A stretch of 14,243 nucleotides of DNA, from positions 1-14,243 of the forward strand of contig CALCXK010000081.1 in assembly GCA_937905835.1 (NCBI GenBank), read 5' to 3'. The stretch comes from an uncultured Ilumatobacter sp. Lineage in GTDB: Bacteria; Actinomycetota; Acidimicrobiia; Acidimicrobiales; Ilumatobacteraceae. Shown piece by piece: positions 13,334 to 14,243 of the stretch; within the stretch, counting starts at the first letter, position 1, and the number at the start of each line of letters is the position of its first letter. The notes below the pieces were generated by a model. The model was not told the DNA's origin. It worked only from the letters and a program-made list of their open reading frames with translations, and did no database searches. A program made the position numbers and the translations under genes.

Positions 13334-14073
13334 GTGACGAACCGTCACTCAACTACCCCACTCCGAGGTCGGCGCTGGCTATCGGGGCGCATCCCGACGA
13401 CGTCGAGTTCGGCTGTGGCGGGACCCTGGCGAAGTGGGCCGCTGACGGTTGCGTGATTCACCACCTCGTCTGCACCGACGGATCCAAGGGCACATGGGAT
13501 GCCAGTGCCGACACCGTTGCCCTCGCGGCCCGGCGCCAGATCGAACAGCGCGACGCCGCTGCACGGCTTGCTCGTGGGGTCGCTGCGGTCACCGGTGAGG
13601 TGCGCTTCCTCGAATACATCGACGGCGAACTCGACAGCAGCCTGCGCGAGCGGGGCGACGTCGCCAAGGTGATCCGCGAACTCCAGCCGCAGGTCGTGCT
13701 CGGGCACGATCCGTGGAAGCGGTATCGGTTGCACCCTGACCATCGCCACGCAGGTCTCTTGGCGTGCGAGGGGATCGTTGCCGCCCGTGACCCGCACTTC
13801 TACCGAGAGCACGGCATCGCCCACCACCGGCCTGACGCTTTGCTGCTGTGGGAAGCCGACGAGCCGGATCACGGCGAAGACATCAGCGCTCACATCGATG
13901 CAAAGCTCGATGCGCTCCATACCCATGAAAGCCAATTCGAGTCGACGATGAAGGCAGTCGACGGCAACGAGCTCGACGTCTTCGACGAGCGAATCCGAGC
14001 ACGAGCCGAGGGCCTCGGAACCCCGTTCGGCGTCAACGCGGCCGAAGTGTTCAAGCTGATCACTTCGCTCTGA
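13294..14073 (+). CDS. PIG-L/LmbE family deacetylase (MshB/Mca-like)
   Basis: This 259-residue zinc hydrolase has the hallmark AHPDD motif (32-36: H33, D35, D36) at the start of a Rossmann-like domain, followed by EFGCGGTLAKW. The third metal ligand is probably H150 in RLHPDHRHAG. HDPWKRYR (138-145) and the final THESQF segment (210-215) are also typical. The family removes N-acetyl or related acyl groups from sugars and conjugates; in actinobacteria, MshB makes glucosaminyl-inositol for mycothiol and Mca cleaves mycothiol S-conjugates. The exact substrate is open, since the family is broad. The first 25 residues, encoded partly within cofC, are extra and probably flexible. It is co-transcribed with cofC, and a terminator follows immediately. 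Confidence 0.9.
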   Translation: MAANEPGQPSIRLSDEPSLNYPTPRSALAIGAHPDDVEFGCGGTLAKWAADGCVIHHLVCTDGSKGTWDASADTVALAARRQIEQRDAAARLARGVAAVTGEVRFLEYIDGELDSSLRERGDVAKVIRELQPQVVLGHDPWKRYRLHPDHRHAGLLACEGIVAARDPHFYREHGIAHHRPDALLLWEADEPDHGEDISAHIDAKLDALHTHESQFESTMKAVDGNELDVFDERIRARAEGLGTPFGVNAAEVFKLITSL

Positions 14074-14084
14074 CCACGACGCGA

Positions 14085-14112
14085 AACGGGAGACCCCGGA
14101 GGGCCTCCCGTT
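14085..14112. terminator. Hairpin between PIG-L gene and HU-like gene, bidirectional terminator
   Basis: AACGGGAG (14085-14092) pairs perfectly with CTCCCGTT (14105-14112), and an inner CCC/GGG pair can extend the stem. Bases flanking the stem are short T/A runs (TT on the plus side, AA before it). It lies between two convergent genes, 12 bases after the PIG-L stop. Confidence 0.65.
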
Positions 14113-14138
14113 CACGAACTCACGATGTGATCAGGTGA

Positions 14139-14243
14139 TCACTTCTTCTTGGCTGCCGCCTTCTTCTTCGCCGGAGCCTTCTTGGCAACCGCCTTCTTCT
14201 TCGCCGGAGCCTTCTTGGCAACCGCCTTCTTCTTCGCCGGAGC
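14139..14243 (-). CDS. Lys/Ala/Pro-repeat C-terminal tail of a histone-like DNA-binding protein (HupB-like), partial
   Basis: On the minus strand a frame enters from the right edge and ends at TGA (14139-14141). It encodes 34 residues: two copies of APAKKKAVAKK and a final APAKKKAAAKKK. Such basic repeats, with PAKK and AKK units, are characteristic of the C-terminal tail of actinobacterial HU (HupB), where they bind DNA non-specifically; related tails occur in histone H1-like proteins. The folded HU domain would lie beyond the window. The location near cofC/fbiD agrees with the mycobacterial order, where hupB is close to fbiD. It could instead be the tail of another basic protein, for example a topoisomerase I or a translation factor. 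Confidence 0.7.
   Translation of the reverse strand, partial: APAKKKAVAKKAPAKKKAVAKKAPAKKKAAAKKK
14161..14243. repeat. 33-base perfect tandem repeat in the basic tail
   Basis: The unit starting TTCTTCTTCGCCGGAGCC occurs at 14161-14193, again identically at 14194-14226, and in part at 14227-14243. The array continues beyond the window edge. Period 33 equals 11 codons, so the protein frame is kept. Confidence 0.9.

Overview
The window looks like ordinary chromosome from a high-GC actinobacterium, possibly class Acidimicrobiia (tentative; no rRNA or marker gene is present). The signs are lipobox lipoproteins, a mycoredoxin-like thioltransferase, an LmbE/PIG-L deacetylase of the mycothiol type, a CofC/FbiD enzyme for coenzyme F420, and a Lys/Ala/Pro-repeat tail of the HupB kind at the right edge. 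No phage, IS element, CRISPR array, tRNA or rRNA is visible, and no intergenic gap exceeds 300 bases. I do not see a new multi-gene system.

Left part (1-4198): the 3' end of a class III (CaiB/BaiF) CoA-transferase converges on a serine beta-lactamase-like lipoprotein, with a hairpin between them. The lipoprotein may be preceded by a 40-codon small ORF whose stop overlaps its start. Divergent from it is a DnaQ-like exonuclease with a C-terminal DUF3820/ExoX-C-like module. A short gap follows that looks like the 3' remnant of a MOSC-domain gene. Next come an eight-helix membrane protein of unknown function and, starting 35 bases away on the other strand, a cysteine-rich lipoprotein.

Middle part (4199-10328): an M24 Xaa-Pro-type peptidase (- strand), a mycoredoxin-like protein (+), then an apparent two-gene operon of cystathionine beta-synthase and cystathionine gamma-synthase/lyase (+). 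Together the last two would carry transsulfuration between homocysteine and cysteine. The second gene may begin with a 24-base tandem repeat encoding HPDNTPAT. A double hairpin separates this operon from the convergent ilvA, a long-form threonine dehydratase with two C-terminal regulatory domains.

Right part (10329-14243): rnhB (RNase HII, ending in a clamp-binding-like QTSLF), an unrecognised 442-residue protein, then divergently cofC/fbiD overlapping a PIG-L deacetylase. A terminator and the 3' end of the HU-like protein follow. In Mycobacterium fbiD also lies close to hupB, so this may be conserved neighbourhood.

The most general observation is about gene starts. Almost every promoter-proximal gene has a -10-like hexamer (TANNNT or CAGACT) ending only 6-9 bases before its start codon and no Shine-Dalgarno sequence, which suggests leaderless transcripts. 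Genes that are internal to operons or overlapping lack this hexamer.
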